From: Halichondria panicea | Lineage: Eukaryota; Porifera; Demospongiae; Suberitida; Halichondriidae | Assembly (NCBI RefSeq): GCF_963675165.1 | Contig: NC_087381.1 | Location: 1,426,001 to 1,490,000, forward strand | Direction of reading: 5' to 3' | Length of the DNA stretch: 64,000 nucleotides | Shown: positions 45,623-58,266 of the stretch, in pieces | Numbering within the stretch: the stretch's first letter is position 1 | Layout of the letters: every line of letters starts with the position of its first letter | Position numbers and translations under genes: made by a program | Notes under the pieces: model-generated | What the model saw: only the letters and a program-made list of their open reading frames with translations | Database searches by the model: none | Told to the model about the DNA's origin: nothing

Positions 45623-47567
45623 ATGGAGTTCCTTTACCTACTATTGTTAACTCTCTCTTCCCATCTTATGATTGCTACTGCTAATTCTTCACCAGTAGAA
45701 GCAAACACTGAAGCAGTGGATAACAATACTTGCTGGACAAAGATACAAATACCCTGTGAAATTTTATCAACGACACAAAATGGAAGAGGTATCAGCTCAG
45801 AGAAGTTTATTGGCTCAAAGGTAATCGAAGATCATGACATGGATTGTTATCCTTGGATGTTTCGTAATCCCATAAATGGAAAATGTGAATGTAGTAACAT
45901 TCCACTTCACTCTGTACTATGTGATATTGAAATCAGCAGGACATCCATTCTTGACTGCTATTGTATGACTTACAATAGTGAGAGCAATGAAACTCAACTA
46001 GGAAGATGTGTGTATGGTTGCGGACATAAAACAGACACTGTCTTTTATACACTTCCAAATAGCACAGACGATCTTAATTTATACTCTTGTGGAAGACTGA
46101 ACCGCGATTCAACACTGTGTGGGAAGTGTCTACCAGGATATTCACCACTCTTGTACTCATATGAAATGAAATGCATGAACTGCACGGGAGAGAACACAAG
46201 CTACAACTGGATCAAGTACATAGCAGTTGCTTATATTCCATTAACATTTTTCTTTTTCTTTGTCGTAATCTTTAAATTTAACGGAAATTCTCCTTTGCTG
46301 AAGTTGTTCATTAGTGTGTCCCAGGGAATCTCTTCACCCATAGTGGCAAGAGCTTTTCTTTCAGTTGTTTCAAGGAAAGCTTATATTGAGAATTTCACTA
46401 GAGCTTTTGGTAGCTTCTATGGTATCTGGAATTTGGATTTCTTTCGTACTGTCATTCCACCTATTTGTGCGACGGACATCAGTCAAAATACAAGTGCTTG
46501 CTTTGGATTATGCTATTGCCTTTTATCCATTGTTACTGGTTATTCTGACTTACTTTCTCATTAGTTTGCATAGCCGTGATGTACGTATAGTTGTTTGGTT
46601 GTGGAGACCTTTTCATAAGGTTTTCGGTTTAGTTAGTCAAAGCTGGGATATGGAAGGGTCGATTGTGAATGCTTTTGCTACCTTCTTTTTACTCTCTTAC
46701 TTAAAGATTCTCAACACTACTACTGATTTGCTAATATTTACTACAATGTATGTACTGAAAGACAACAACAAAGAATACGCTAAAAAGCATGTACTTTACT
46801 ACGATGCCACAGTGGAATACTTGGGACAAGAACATCTTCCGTACGCAATAGTAGCTTTGTTTGTCGGAGTTTTCATTGTAATACTTCCTATAGTGTTTCT
46901 GATTGTATATCCAATGAAATGGTTTCAGAAATGTCTCAATGCTTTGAAAATTCAGCGTCAACGCCTTGACATGTTTGTCAACTGCTACCAAGGTTACTAC
47001 AAGGACGGAACAAATGGTACCAGAGATTATCGATGGTTTTCTGTGTCATACTTCATATATCAGCTGATTATGTTCGTACTATTCACAGTCACGCAAAGTA
47101 TCTATTTTTTTTCTATTGGAGCGTTGGTCACAGTTACTGTCATGTTTATGCACCTTTCATTACGACCATACAAGGAAGAATTCAAAGTGTACGACATAAC
47201 AGATGCCTTCATGCTACTAAGTATGAGTGGAGTGTTCATTATGGCAATCGCAGGAGACGAAGCTGGCATCAAAGCTTCCTACTTCAGAACATTTTCTTAT
47301 TCATTTCTAGCCCTCATTGCAATTGTTCCGATGATCTACTTTCTTGTAGTAACTATTTGGTGGCTCCTGGTAAAGAAACAATTCAAAACTTGGTGCATCA
47401 GCAAACTTTTTAGCTTCCGTACTCCGCCTGAAAATCCACAAATTGATGAGTCATTTTCAGAGAGTGATATTCCACACCGGTTAGAAAATCCATCAGATTA
47501 CTCCTCTCCAAATACCCCACTGATTTCTGCCGTTGGAAAAGATGCAAAGTATGGCTCCGTTGCTTGA
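45623..47567 (+). pseudogene. TM8: membrane protein copy with one shared frameshift
   Basis: Class-beta copy (MEFLYLLLLTL, SSPVEAN, GRGISSEKF with a deletion of the NGLI part). The only disabling change is one extra A in GTCAAAATACAAG at about 46485-46488 (GTCAAATACAAG elsewhere), just after CATDISQ. The upstream frame stops at 46564 and the remaining 360 codons are open in the next frame to 47567. TM12 has the same extra A. The tail is of the FRTPPENPQIDESF ... SAVGKDAKYGSVA type shared with TM10. Its ATG lies 18 bases after the stop of the upstream ORF. Confidence 0.9.
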
Positions 47568-48911
47568 AGTGTCATTCCAGAGCCATAATTGTAATGCTAA
47601 AAAGCTGACTTAGTATATAATATAGAGTTTGCTGGCAGTATATCACATACATAGGACTGGTTACATGCAGAAATGTTGTTGTGTACCTCGGTGACATCTA
47701 ATTACTAAATGTACCTTTCAGTTTGTACGTTTATATTATTATGATTGTCCACCTATATATACTGTGCACTGACATTTGTATATAGGTGTGGGTATTTGTT
47801 GTATATACTGCATATAATTATTGTGTGGGTGTAGATCTATCCATTTATCAAAGTGAAACTACTACACAAACACAAATGACAAATTTAGGTGATGTCATTG
47901 TATATAAAGAGATAAGTAATGGATATGGGTATAATTATAGTGCCAGAATCACTGTTAAGGATGGTGTAATCACTAGCTGTATAATTGTATCAGCTTTCTC
48001 AATTCTCATCACCCTGGAATAAGCGGACGCTGATCTATATTATTGGCACTAGAAGAAGTAGTCACTGCTGTATACACAGGACCATAGATAGCAGGGGGTG
48101 GGGCAATTACCCCCTGAAATTCTAGATGGCATTGCAGGATGCATGATGGATGATCCACTAGTAGCAAAGAAACCTCCGCAATTTCTGCTTTAGTAAATGT
48201 AATTTTGCTAACTACAAAACTCTATGGTACATGCAGTGGATTGCACAAGCACACTGCATATTATGTTTCCTCGGGCCACCCCTGTAAATCTAAGCTATCT
48301 ACGGACCTATACTGAGTATCTATAATGACAGCTAGGCAAATATATTTTACTGATATTAGTTACTCACAGTCTGTTTGAGTATTCAGAAACAAACTTACAA
48401 AACGAAAATGAAATTACTGTATCCCCACACAGTAAGTTAGAAAAAAGCAAAGCAACGGATGAGGCTTAAATGTTGCTTAAAGCTGTATTTCATTTTTTCC
48501 CCTGTTCTCCCTATAATAATTATAGAGTCAACCTACACTTAGAATATGCAAATTGCAATGATTTTATATCCACATGTAGATCACGTTGCTAGATCTATCA
48601 TTGAATTAATTAGCTCCAGTACATATTTTATGGCTTGTATAGTATGCAATATCTGAATATAGTCAATTCGAACATCATTATTTGAGTCAGGCTAATAGCA
48701 ATAATTATATATATCTGCTTATTTTAAGCATACACTATATATGCTTGTCAAGCCTCTACTTACCGAACTCTCAGGTGAAGTAAACAGAAGTTGATTATTT
48801 AATTAAACGTACTGTTTTCAACTTCATTCACATGTATATCATGTGCAGGTGTCGCTATAATTAGTGGATTTACTCCATCAAAATATCAATAGCTATTATT
48901 AAGATATAGGT
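47568..48911. other. TM8-TM9 spacer
   Basis: 47570-47930 is a 3' flank also found after TM9 (50853-51136) and, inverted, after TM10 (51137-51383). The rest shows no gene. A weak frame at 47786-48022 has no ATG start and no support. Confidence 0.55.
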
Positions 48912-50852
48912 ATGGATTTCTTCTATCTCCTAGTGTTAACACTCACTTCTCATCTTATGATTGCTACTGCTAATTCTGTACCAGTAGAAGCAAACACTGA
49001 AGCAGTGGATAACAATACTTGCTGGACAAAGATACAAATACCCTGTGAAACTTCATCAACCACACAAACTGGTTTAATAAAAGATCTCAGCTCAGAGAAA
49101 TTCATTAGTTCAACGGTTCTCAAAGAACATGATGTCATGGATTGTTATCCTTGGATGTTTCGTAATCCCAGAAATGGAAAATGTGAATGTAGTAACATTC
49201 CATATCACTCTGTACTATGTGATGTTGAAATCAGCAGGACATCCATTCTTGATTGCTATTGTATGACTTACGATAGTGAGAGCAATGAAACTCAATTAGG
49301 AAGATGTGTGTATGGTTGCGGACATAAAACAGACACTGTCTTTTATACACTTCCAAATAACACAGACAATCTTAATACCTACTCTTGTGGAAGAATGAAC
49401 CGCGATTCAACACTGTGTGGACAGTGTCTATCAGGATATTCACCACTCTTGTACTCGTATGAAATGGAATGCATGAACTGTACGGGAGAGAACATGACCT
49501 ACAACTGGATCAAGTACATAGCAGTTGCTTACATTCCTTTAACATTCTTCTTTTTCTTCGTCGTAATCTTTAAATTCAATGGAACTTCACCAATGCTGAA
49601 AGGTTTCATTAGTATTTCCCAAGGACTTGTTTCACCTATAGCTGCAAGAGCTTTTCTTTCTGTTACTTTAAGGAAAGCTTATATTAGAGCTTTAGAGGCC
49701 TTTTATGGTATCTGGAGTTTGGATTTCTTTCGTGCTGTCATTCCACCTATTTGTGCGACGGACATCAGTCAAATACAAGTGTTTGCTTTGGACTATGCTA
49801 TTGCCTTTTATCCATTGGTACTGGTTATTCTGACTTACTTTCTCATTAGTTTGCATGGCCGTGATGTACGTATAGTTGTTTGGTTGTGGAGACCTTTTCA
49901 TAAGGTTTTCAGTTTAGTTAGTCAAAACTGGGATATGGAAGGGTCGATTGTGAATGCTTTTGCTACCTTCTTTTTACTCTCCTACTTAAAATTTCTCAAC
50001 ACGACTATTGAGTTATTAGTATTTACTAGAATGTATGTACTGGAAGCTAACAGCAAAGATTATGTTATAAAGTATGTCCTTTACTATGATGCCACAGTGG
50101 AATTCTTTGGACATAAACATCTTCCGTACGCAATAGTAGCTTTGTTTGTCGGAGTTTTCATTGTAATACTTCCTATAGTGTTTCTGATTGTATATCCAAT
50201 GAAATGGTTTCAGAAATTTCTCAATGCTTTGAAAATTCAGCGTCAACGTCTTGACATGTTTGTCAACTGCTACCAAGGTTACTACAAGGATGGAACGAAT
50301 GGTACCAGAGATTATCGATGGTTTTCAGTGACTTACTTTTTTCTTCAGCTGATTGTGTTTGTACTATTTACGTTCTCGCAAAGTATATATTGTTTTTCCA
50401 TCGGAGTGTTATTCATAATTACCCTCATATTTATGCAACTTTCGTTACGACCATACAAGGAAGAATTCAGAGTGTATAACATAACAGATGCCTTCATGCT
50501 ACTGATTTTTAGTGGAATGTTCATTATGGCAACCGCGGGAGACGAAGCTGACATCAAAGCTTCCTATTTCAGTGCATTTTCTTATTTGATTCTAGCACTC
50601 CTTGCAGTTGTCCCGATAATCTACTTTCTTGTAGTAACTATTTGGTGGCTCCTGGTAAAGAAAAAACTCAAAACTTGGTGCGTTAGCAAACTTTGTAGCT
50701 TTCGTGCTCCGCCTGAAATCCCACAAATTGAGGAGTTTTTTTCAGAGAGTGATATTCCACACCAGTTAGAGAATCCATCAGATTACTCATCACCAAATAC
50801 CCCACTGATTTCTGCCACTGGAAAAGATGCAAAGTATGGCTCAGTTGCTTGA
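48912..50852 (+). CDS. TM9: Cys-rich multi-pass membrane protein, intact (646 aa)
   Basis: ATG of MDFFYLLVLTLTSHL. It differs from TM2 by a short insertion before the Cys region (KEHDVMDCY) and a four-codon deletion after the second hydrophobic block (RKAYIRALEAFYGIW lacks ENFT). It keeps all Cys and the WSLDFFR, FLLSY, YQGYYKDG and LRPYKEEF motifs. KGFISISQGL links it with TM4 and TM5. The tail has EEFFSESDIPHQLENP and ends KYGSVA. It is the last plus-strand copy, tail to tail with TM10 across 531 bases. Confidence 0.9.
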   Translation: MDFFYLLVLTLTSHLMIATANSVPVEANTEAVDNNTCWTKIQIPCETSSTTQTGLIKDLSSEKFISSTVLKEHDVMDCYPWMFRNPRNGKCECSNIPYHSVLCDVEISRTSILDCYCMTYDSESNETQLGRCVYGCGHKTDTVFYTLPNNTDNLNTYSCGRMNRDSTLCGQCLSGYSPLLYSYEMECMNCTGENMTYNWIKYIAVAYIPLTFFFFFVVIFKFNGTSPMLKGFISISQGLVSPIAARAFLSVTLRKAYIRALEAFYGIWSLDFFRAVIPPICATDISQIQVFALDYAIAFYPLVLVILTYFLISLHGRDVRIVVWLWRPFHKVFSLVSQNWDMEGSIVNAFATFFLLSYLKFLNTTIELLVFTRMYVLEANSKDYVIKYVLYYDATVEFFGHKHLPYAIVALFVGVFIVILPIVFLIVYPMKWFQKFLNALKIQRQRLDMFVNCYQGYYKDGTNGTRDYRWFSVTYFFLQLIVFVLFTFSQSIYCFSIGVLFIITLIFMQLSLRPYKEEFRVYNITDAFMLLIFSGMFIMATAGDEADIKASYFSAFSYLILALLAVVPIIYFLVVTIWWLLVKKKLKTWCVSKLCSFRAPPEIPQIEEFFSESDIPHQLENPSDYSSPNTPLISATGKDAKYGSVA

Positions 50853-51383
50853 AGTGTCATTCCAGACGCATAATTGTAATGCTAAAAAGCTGGCTTAGTA
50901 TATATAGAGTTTGCTGGCAGTATATCACATACATAGGACTGGTTACATGCAGAAAGTTGTTGTGTACCTCTGTGACATCTAATTATTTATAGCTAAATGT
51001 ACCTTTCAGTTTGTACGTTTATATTATTATGATTGTCCACCTATATACACTGTGCACTGACATTTGTATATAAGTGTGGGTATTTGTTGTATAGTGCATA
51101 TAATTATTGTGTGGGTGTAAATCTATTTATCAAAATAGATAATTACTCATCTCTTTATATACAATGACATCACCTGAATTTGTCATTTGTGTTTGTGTAG
51201 TAGTTTCACTTTGATAATAGATCTACACCCACACAATAATTATATCACAGAGGTACACAATAAAATTTCTGCATGTAACCTATGTATGTGAATTAAAGAA
51301 AACTATAATATTATACTGCCAGTAAACTCTATATATACTAAGTCAGCTTTTTAGCATTACAACCGTGGCTCTGGAATGACACT
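50853..51383. other. Tail-to-tail junction and axis of the inverted duplication
   Basis: Moving right from TM9 the sequence follows the 3' flank also seen after TM8. Near 51136-51137 it switches to the reverse complement of the same flank: GTGTGGGTGTAAATCTA on the left answers TAGATCTACACCCACAC at about 51219-51235. 51145-51235 is the reverse complement of about 47830-47930. The turning point is therefore close to 51137. Confidence 0.85.
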
Positions 51384-53333
51384 TCAAGCAACGGAGCCAT
51401 ACTTTGCATCTTTTCCAACGGCAGAAATCAGTGGGGTATTTGGAGAGGAGTAATCTGATGGATTTTCTAACCGGTGTGGAATATCACTCTCTGAAAATGA
51501 CTCATCAATTTGTGGATTTTCAGGCGGAGTACGGAAGCTACGAAGTTTGCTGATGCACCAAGTTTTGAATTGTTTCTTTACCAGGAGCCACCAACTAGTT
51601 ACTACAAGAAAGTAGATCATTGGAACAATTGCAATGAGGGCTGGAAATAAACAAGAAAATGTTCTGAAGTAGGAAGCTTTGATGCCAGCTTCGTCTCCTG
51701 CGATTGCCATAATGAACATTCCACTCATACTTAGTAGCATGAAGGCATCTGTTATGTCGTACACTTTGAATTCTTCCTTGTATGGTCGTAATGAAAGGTG
51801 CATAAACATGAGAGTAACTATGAATAACGCTCCAATAGAAAAACAATAGATACTTTGCGTGACTGTGAATAGTACGAACATAATCAGCTGAAGTATGAAG
51901 TATGACACAGAAAACCATCGATAATCTCTGGTACCATTTGTTCCGTCCTTGTAGTAACCTTGGTAGCAGTTGACAAACATGTCAAGGCGTTGACGCTGAA
52001 TTTTCAAAGCATTGAGACATTTCTGAAACCATTTCATTGGATATACAATCAGAAACACTATAGGAAGTATTACAATGAAAACTCCGACGAACAAAGCTAC
52101 TATTGCGTACAGAAGATGTTCTTGTCCCAAGTATTCCACTGTGGCATCATAGTAAAGTACATGCTTTTTAGCGTATTCTTTGTTGTTGTCTTTCAGTACA
52201 TACATTGTAGTAAATATTAGCAAATAAGCAGTAGTGTTGAGAATCTTAAAGTAGGAGAGTAAAAAGAAGGTAGCAAAAGCATTCACAATCGACCCTTCCA
52301 TATCCCAGCTTTGACTAACTAAACCGAAAACCTTATGAAAAGGTCTCCACAACCAAACAACTATACGTACATCATGGCTATGCAAACTAATGAGAAAGTA
52401 AGTCAGAATAACCAGTAACAATGGATAAAAGGCAATAGCATAATCCAAAGCAAGCACTTGTATTTGACTAATGTCCGTCGCACAAATAGGTGGAATGACA
52501 GTACGAAAGAAATCCAAATTCCAGATCCCATAGAAGCTACCTAAAGCTCTAGTGAAATTATCAATATAAGCTTTCCTTGAAACAACTGAAAGAAAAGCTT
52601 TTGCCACTATGGGTGAAACGATTCCCTGGGACACACTAATGAACAACTTCAGCAAAGGAGAATTTCCGTTAAATTTAAAGATTACGACAAAGAAAAAGAA
52701 AAATGTTAATGGAATGTAAGCAACTGCTATGTACTTGATCCAATTGTAGGTCATACTCTCTCCCGTACAGTTCATGCATTTCATTTCATACGAGTACAAG
52801 AGTGGTGAATATCCTGGTAGACACTTCCCACATAGTGTTGAATCGCGGTTCATATTTCCACAAGAGTATGAATTAAGATTGTCTGTGTCATTTGGAAGTG
52901 GATAAAACACAGTGTCCGTTTTATGTCCGCAACCATACACACATCTTCCTAGTTGAGTTTCATTGCTCTCACTATCGTAAGTCATACAATAGCAATCTAG
53001 AATGGATGTCCTACTGATTTCAACATCACATAGTACAGAGTGAAGTGGAATGTTACTACATTCACATTTTCCATTTGTTGAATTACGAAACATCCAAGGA
53101 TAACAATCCAGGTCATGATCTTCGATCACTGTTGAACCAATAGACTTCTTTGAGCTGAGATCTTTTATTAAACCAGTTTGTGTGGTTGGTGAAGTTTCAC
53201 AGGGTATTTGTACCGTTGTCCAGCAAGTATTGTTATCCACTGCTTCAGTGTTTGCTTCTACTGGTACAGAATTAGCAGTAGCAATCACAAGATGAGAGGA
53301 GGTTGTTAACATTAGGAGGTAATAGAACTCCAT
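51384..53333 (-). CDS. TM10: Cys-rich multi-pass membrane protein, intact chimera (649 aa)
   Basis: ATG at 53331-53333 (MEFYYLLMLTTSSHL) with a class-alpha upstream block. Residues 1 to about 162 are alpha-like (YPLPNDTDNLNSYSCGNMNR as in TM13). From about 192 on it is beta-like (GESMTYN as in TM6, FNGNSPLLKLFISVSQG), with the TM8 tail (FRTPPENPQIDESF, SAVGKDAKYGSVA) and the TM8-type 3' flank. Copy-specific changes include FKILNTTAYLLIF, GQEHLLYA and VTSWWLL. All Cys and core motifs are kept. It is the only intact minus-strand copy. Confidence 0.9.
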   Translation of the reverse strand: MEFYYLLMLTTSSHLVIATANSVPVEANTEAVDNNTCWTTVQIPCETSPTTQTGLIKDLSSKKSIGSTVIEDHDLDCYPWMFRNSTNGKCECSNIPLHSVLCDVEISRTSILDCYCMTYDSESNETQLGRCVYGCGHKTDTVFYPLPNDTDNLNSYSCGNMNRDSTLCGKCLPGYSPLLYSYEMKCMNCTGESMTYNWIKYIAVAYIPLTFFFFFVVIFKFNGNSPLLKLFISVSQGIVSPIVAKAFLSVVSRKAYIDNFTRALGSFYGIWNLDFFRTVIPPICATDISQIQVLALDYAIAFYPLLLVILTYFLISLHSHDVRIVVWLWRPFHKVFGLVSQSWDMEGSIVNAFATFFLLSYFKILNTTAYLLIFTTMYVLKDNNKEYAKKHVLYYDATVEYLGQEHLLYAIVALFVGVFIVILPIVFLIVYPMKWFQKCLNALKIQRQRLDMFVNCYQGYYKDGTNGTRDYRWFSVSYFILQLIMFVLFTVTQSIYCFSIGALFIVTLMFMHLSLRPYKEEFKVYDITDAFMLLSMSGMFIMAIAGDEAGIKASYFRTFSCLFPALIAIVPMIYFLVVTSWWLLVKKQFKTWCISKLRSFRTPPENPQIDESFSESDIPHRLENPSDYSSPNTPLISAVGKDAKYGSVA

Positions 53334-54819
53334 ATCTAAATCTTATAACTGAGGGATCTTGTTCTCTATTCGGTAAGTGTAAGCCTATTTAGTAGAGCAC
53401 CAGCGTTCCACTGGTCAAATGTATATCTTTGGAGATGAAAGTGAAACAGTAAACAATATTAGAATGTTTCATTTATGTATTGCACGGAATTTCAGTTATA
53501 AATACTCTGTTTTCTTTCGTCTGTATGTATAGTCAACTGAAATAGTCAATCAACTGAAATAGTCAACTTGTGTATATGCATTCAATTAAGCCCAAATAGG
53601 ATAATATAGTTATAGCTGAGCTAAGGGCTAAATTATATCCTTACGCTACATTGCGTAATACCATCATGAAAATTCCTCTGTGTGTATACCATTAATAATT
53701 ATTACAAGATGTCACTAATTTAAAAATGCTATATATACCGTCTAGCGGGTAATTTTTGGAGGACAAAATATTCGTGGTTGAGCAGTATTTAGTCATTTGG
53801 TAGATAATGTTTTCGTGGTTGCTGCTTGCACTGCAGGTAAAGGTAGGCAAGGTCGCTTCATTCGTGGGTAAAATATTCGTGGTCAGACCGTCAATCACGA
53901 AAACCACGAATATTTTGCCCCACAAAAATTACCCGCTATATAGTATATTATATAAGCATGCAAGGACTGCAATTAACTGATTGCTACATACACATGCAGT
54001 ATTGAGAATGAAACCCATTGATATATGCAGTGACGGTGAGTTTCAACAATCTTGCTAATATAGTATGTTCAGACAGACTATATACGAGGTACTAAACCAA
54101 TTTGTCATAAAAAGTCTCTTAACGTATACCAGGAGCACATGCGGGGATGGAGCGTCTTACTATGCGAATTCTAGCTATGTAAAAATTATGCTATGTCAAA
54201 CTGCTAAGTGCTGCTAAGATTTTCATTGTACTTAAGATATTCACTTTCGAACGCGTTTTCGCCATGCAAACATGTACCAGAGGAGATATCACACGAGTAT
54301 CTCAATTTTTTAAGAGCATTAGCCTTGTTCCCAGGCTGAACGAGGCTATACATATGCACGAAACAAATGATCAATAAATTATAGTAGTAACAAAACATTA
54401 CATCTGAGGTACATGAGACTAAGTCAATCTTAGCCAAGCACATTCCATACATGCACGTATACCATGTGGAGGAGCCCTGTTATTTCCATGTGAAGACTCA
54501 ATACTGGTGGACTACCTATAATATAGTAGAACAATATAAGGTTGCAAGAATTGTACATCAACTATATATATGATACTGAATTATTATATCGATGACTCAT
54601 GCAGTAACAATAACTATATTTTCTGTCACTTATAAAGCTATTCAACCTCGACTAACACTGAGGGTTTTGCACTGTAGTACTCTAAGAACAAAAATAATGC
54701 TGTCTCTACCACTATAGTTGTGCACTGTGCACAAACACCTATATACTTGTATGTGAAGGGAAGCTACACTTTCAGTACAGTCAACTTTAGCATTACAACC
54801 ATGGCTCTGGAATGACACT
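53334..54819. other. TM10-TM11 spacer (inverted form of the TM6-TM7 spacer)
   Basis: Reverse complement of about 38574-40241, including the MITE at 53736-53946, the TTACGCAATGTAGCGTAA-like motif near 53641, and the GTGCACTGTGCAC motif near 54720. No gene seen. Confidence 0.65.
53736..53946. repeat. MITE copy 3
   Basis: Ends TACCGTCTAGCGGGTAATTTT and AAAATTACCCGCTATATAGTA; the right TIR has mutated. It lacks the GC-rich palindrome found in copy 2. Confidence 0.85.
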
Positions 54820-56768
54820 TCAAGCAACGGAGCCATACTTTGCATCTTTTCCAGTGGCAGAAATCAGTGGGGTATTTGGTGATGAGTAATCTGATGGATT
54901 TTCCAACCTGTGTGGAATATCACTGTCTGAAAACGACTCTTCAATTTGTGGGATTTCAGGCTGAGCTCGAAAGCTACGAAGTTTGCTGATGCACCAAGTT
55001 TTGAGTTGTTTCTTTACCAGGAGCCACCAAATAGTTACTACAAGAAAGTAGATTATCGGGATAATTCCAAGGAGTGCTAGAAATGAATAAGAAAATGTAC
55101 TGAAGTAGGAAGCTTTGATGTCCGCTTCATCTCCTGCGATTGCCATAATGAACACTCCACTCATACTTAGTAGCATGAAGGCATCTGTTATGTCGTACAC
55201 TTTGAATTCTTCCTTGTATGGTCGTAATGAAAGGTGCATAAACATGAGAGTAACTGTGACTAACGCTCCAATAGAAAAAAAATATATACTTTGCGTGACT
55301 GTGAATAGTACGAACATAATCAGCTGAAGTATGAAGTATGACACAGAAAACCATCGATAATCTCTGGTACCATTTTTTCCGTCCTTGTAGTAACCTTGGT
55401 AGCAGTTGACAAACATGTCAAGGCGTTGACGCTGAATTTTCAAAGCATTGAGACATTTCTGAAACCATTTCATTGGATATACAATCAGAAACACTATAGG
55501 AAGTATTACAATGAAAACTCCGACAAACAAAGCTACTATTGCGTACGGAAGATGTTCTTGTCCCAAGTATTCTACTGTGGCATCATAGTAAAGTACATGC
55601 TTTTTAGCGTATTCTTTGTTGTTGTCTTTCAGTACATACATTGTAGTAAATATTAGCAAATCAGTAGTAGTGTTGAGAATCTTTAAGTAGGAGAGTAAAA
55701 AGAAGGTAGCAAAAGCATTCACAATCGACCCTTCCATATCCCAGCTTTGACTAACTAAACCGAAAACCTTATGAAAAGGTCTCCCAACCAAACAACTATA
55801 CGTACATCATGGCTATGCAAACTAATGAGAAAGTAAGTCAGAATAACCAGTACCAATGGATAAAAGGCAATAGCATAATCCAAAGCAAGCACTTGTATTT
55901 GACTGATGTCCGTCGCACAAATAGGTGGAATGACAGTACGAAAGAAATCCAAATTCCAGATCCCATAGAAGCTACCTAAAGCTCTAGTAAAATTATCAAT
56001 ATAAGCTTTCCTTGAAACAACTGAAAGAAAAGCTTTTGCCGCTATGGGTGAAAAGATTCCCTGGGACACACTAATGAACAACTTCAGCAAAGGAGAATTT
56101 CCGTTAAATTTAAAGATTACGACAAAGAAAAAGAAAAATGTTAATGGAATGTAAGCAACTGCTATGTACTTGATCCAATTGTAGGTCATACTCTCTCCCG
56201 TACAGTTCATGCATTTCATTTCATACGAGTACAAGAGTGGTGAATATCCTGGTAGACACTTCCCACATAGTGTTGAATGGCGGTTCATATTTCCACAAGA
56301 GTATGAATTAAGATTGTCTGTGTCATTTGGAAGTGGATAAAACACAGTGTCCGTTTTATGTCCGCAACCATACACACATCTTCCTAGTTGAGTTTCATTG
56401 CTCTCACTATCGTAAGTCATACAATAGCAATCTAGAATGGATGTCCTGCTGATTTCAACATCACATAGTACAGAGTGAAGTGGAATGTTACTACATTCAC
56501 ATTTTCCATTTGTTGAATTACGAAACATCCAAGGATAACAATCCAGGTCATGATCTTCAATCACTCTTGAACCAATAGACTTCTTTGAGCTGAGATCTTT
56601 TATTAAACCAGTTTGTGTGGTTGGTGAAGTTTCACAGGGTATTTGTACCGTTGTCCAGCAAGTATTGTTATCCACTGCTTCAGTGTTTGCTTCTACTGGT
56701 ACAGAATTAGCAGTAGCAATCACAAGATGAGAGGAGGTTGTTAACATTAGGAGGTAATAGAACTCCAT
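54820..56768 (-). pseudogene. TM11: membrane protein copy with one frameshift, chimeric
   Basis: ATG at 56766-56768. The N-terminal 330 codons are almost identical to TM10, including the alpha-to-beta switch. A one-base deletion near 55783 (GGTCTCCCAACC against GGTCTCCACAACC) breaks the frame in the WLWRPFHKVF motif; the rest is open to 54820. The 3' part and flank are of the TM6 kind (FSDSDIPHRLENP, SATGKDAKYGSVA), not the TM8 kind as in TM10. So TM10 and TM11 share a front half but have different ends. Confidence 0.9.
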
Positions 56769-58266
56769 ATCTAAATCTTATAACTGAGGGATCTTGTTCT
56801 CTATTCGGTAAGTGTAAGCCTATTTAGTAGAGCACCAGCGTTCCACTGGTCAAGTGTATTGCTTTGGAGATGAAAGTGAAACAGTAAACAATATCATTTT
56901 ATAATAAGAATGTATCATTATTTATGTATTGCACGGAATTTTAATTATGAATACTTTGTTTTCTTTCGTCTGTATGTATAGTCAACTGAAATAGTCAATC
57001 AACTGAAATAGTCAACTTGTGTATATGCATTCAATTAAGCCCAAATAGGATAATATAGTTATAGCTGAGCTAAGGGCTAAATTATATCCTTACGCTACAT
57101 TGCGTAATACCATCATGAAAATTCCTCTGTGTGTATACCATTAATAATTATTACAAGATGTCACTAATTTAAAATGCTATACCGTCTAGCGGGTAATTTT
57201 TGGAGGACAAAATATTCGTGGTTGAGCAGTATTTAGTCATTTGGTAGATAATGTTTTCGTGGTTGCTGCTTGCACTGCAGGTAAAGGTAGGCAAGGTCGC
57301 TTCATTCGTGGGTAAAATATTCGTGGTCAGACCGTCAATCACGAAAACCACGAATATTTTGCCCCACGAAAATTACCCGCTATACGGTATATTATATAAG
57401 CATGCAAGGACTGCAATTAACTGATTGCTACATACACATGCAGTATTGAGAATGAAACCCATTGATATATGCAGTGACGGTGAGTTTCAACAATCTTGCT
57501 AATATAGTATGTTCAGACAGACTATATACGAGGTACTAAACCAATTTGTCATAAAAAGTCTCTTAACGTATACCAGGAGCACATGCGGGGATGGAGCATC
57601 TTACTATGCGGATTCTAGCTATGTAAAAATTATGCTATGTCAAACTGCTAAGTGCTGCTAAGATTTTCATTGTACTTAAGATATTCACTTTCGAACGCGT
57701 TTTCGCCATGCACACATGTACCAGAGGAGATATCACACGAGTATCTCAATTTTTTAAGAGCATTAGCCTTGTTCCCAGGCCGAACGAGGCTATACATATG
57801 CACGAAACAAATGATCAATAAATTATAGTAGTAACAAAACATTACATCTGAAGTACATGAGACTAAGTCAATCTTAGCCAAGCACATTCCATACATGCAC
57901 GTATACCATGTGGAGGAGCCCTGTTATTTCCATGTGAAGACTCAATACTGGTGGACTACCTATAATATAGTAGAACAATATAACGTTGCAAGAATTGTAC
58001 ATCAACTATATAATTATATGATACTGAATTATTATATCGATGACTCATGCAGTAACAATAACTATATTTTCTGTCACTTATAAAGCTATTCAACCTCGAC
58101 TAACACTGAGGGTTTTGCACTGTAGTGCTCTAGTAATTATGACATGTTGTCTCTACCACTATAGTTGTGCACTGTGCACAAACACCTATATACTTGTATG
58201 TGAAGGGAAGCTACACTTTCAGTACGGTCAACTTTAGCATTACAACCATGGCTCTGGAATGACACT
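56769..58266. other. TM11-TM12 spacer
   Basis: Near-identical to 53334-54819, so this spacer plus gene was duplicated recently in the minus-strand block. It contains a MITE at 57180-57389. No gene seen. Confidence 0.65.
57180..57389. repeat. MITE copy 4 (best preserved, 210 bp)
   Basis: TACCGTCTAGCGGGTAATTTT and AAAATTACCCGCTATACGGTA form inverted ends, with TA next to each. Internal CCACGAATATTTT / AAAATATTCGTGG units form a second inverted repeat. Confidence 0.88.

Noticed and set aside
47786-48022. 78-codon frame after TM8
   Set aside because: No ATG start, no domain, and the paralogous flank after TM9 does not keep the frame.
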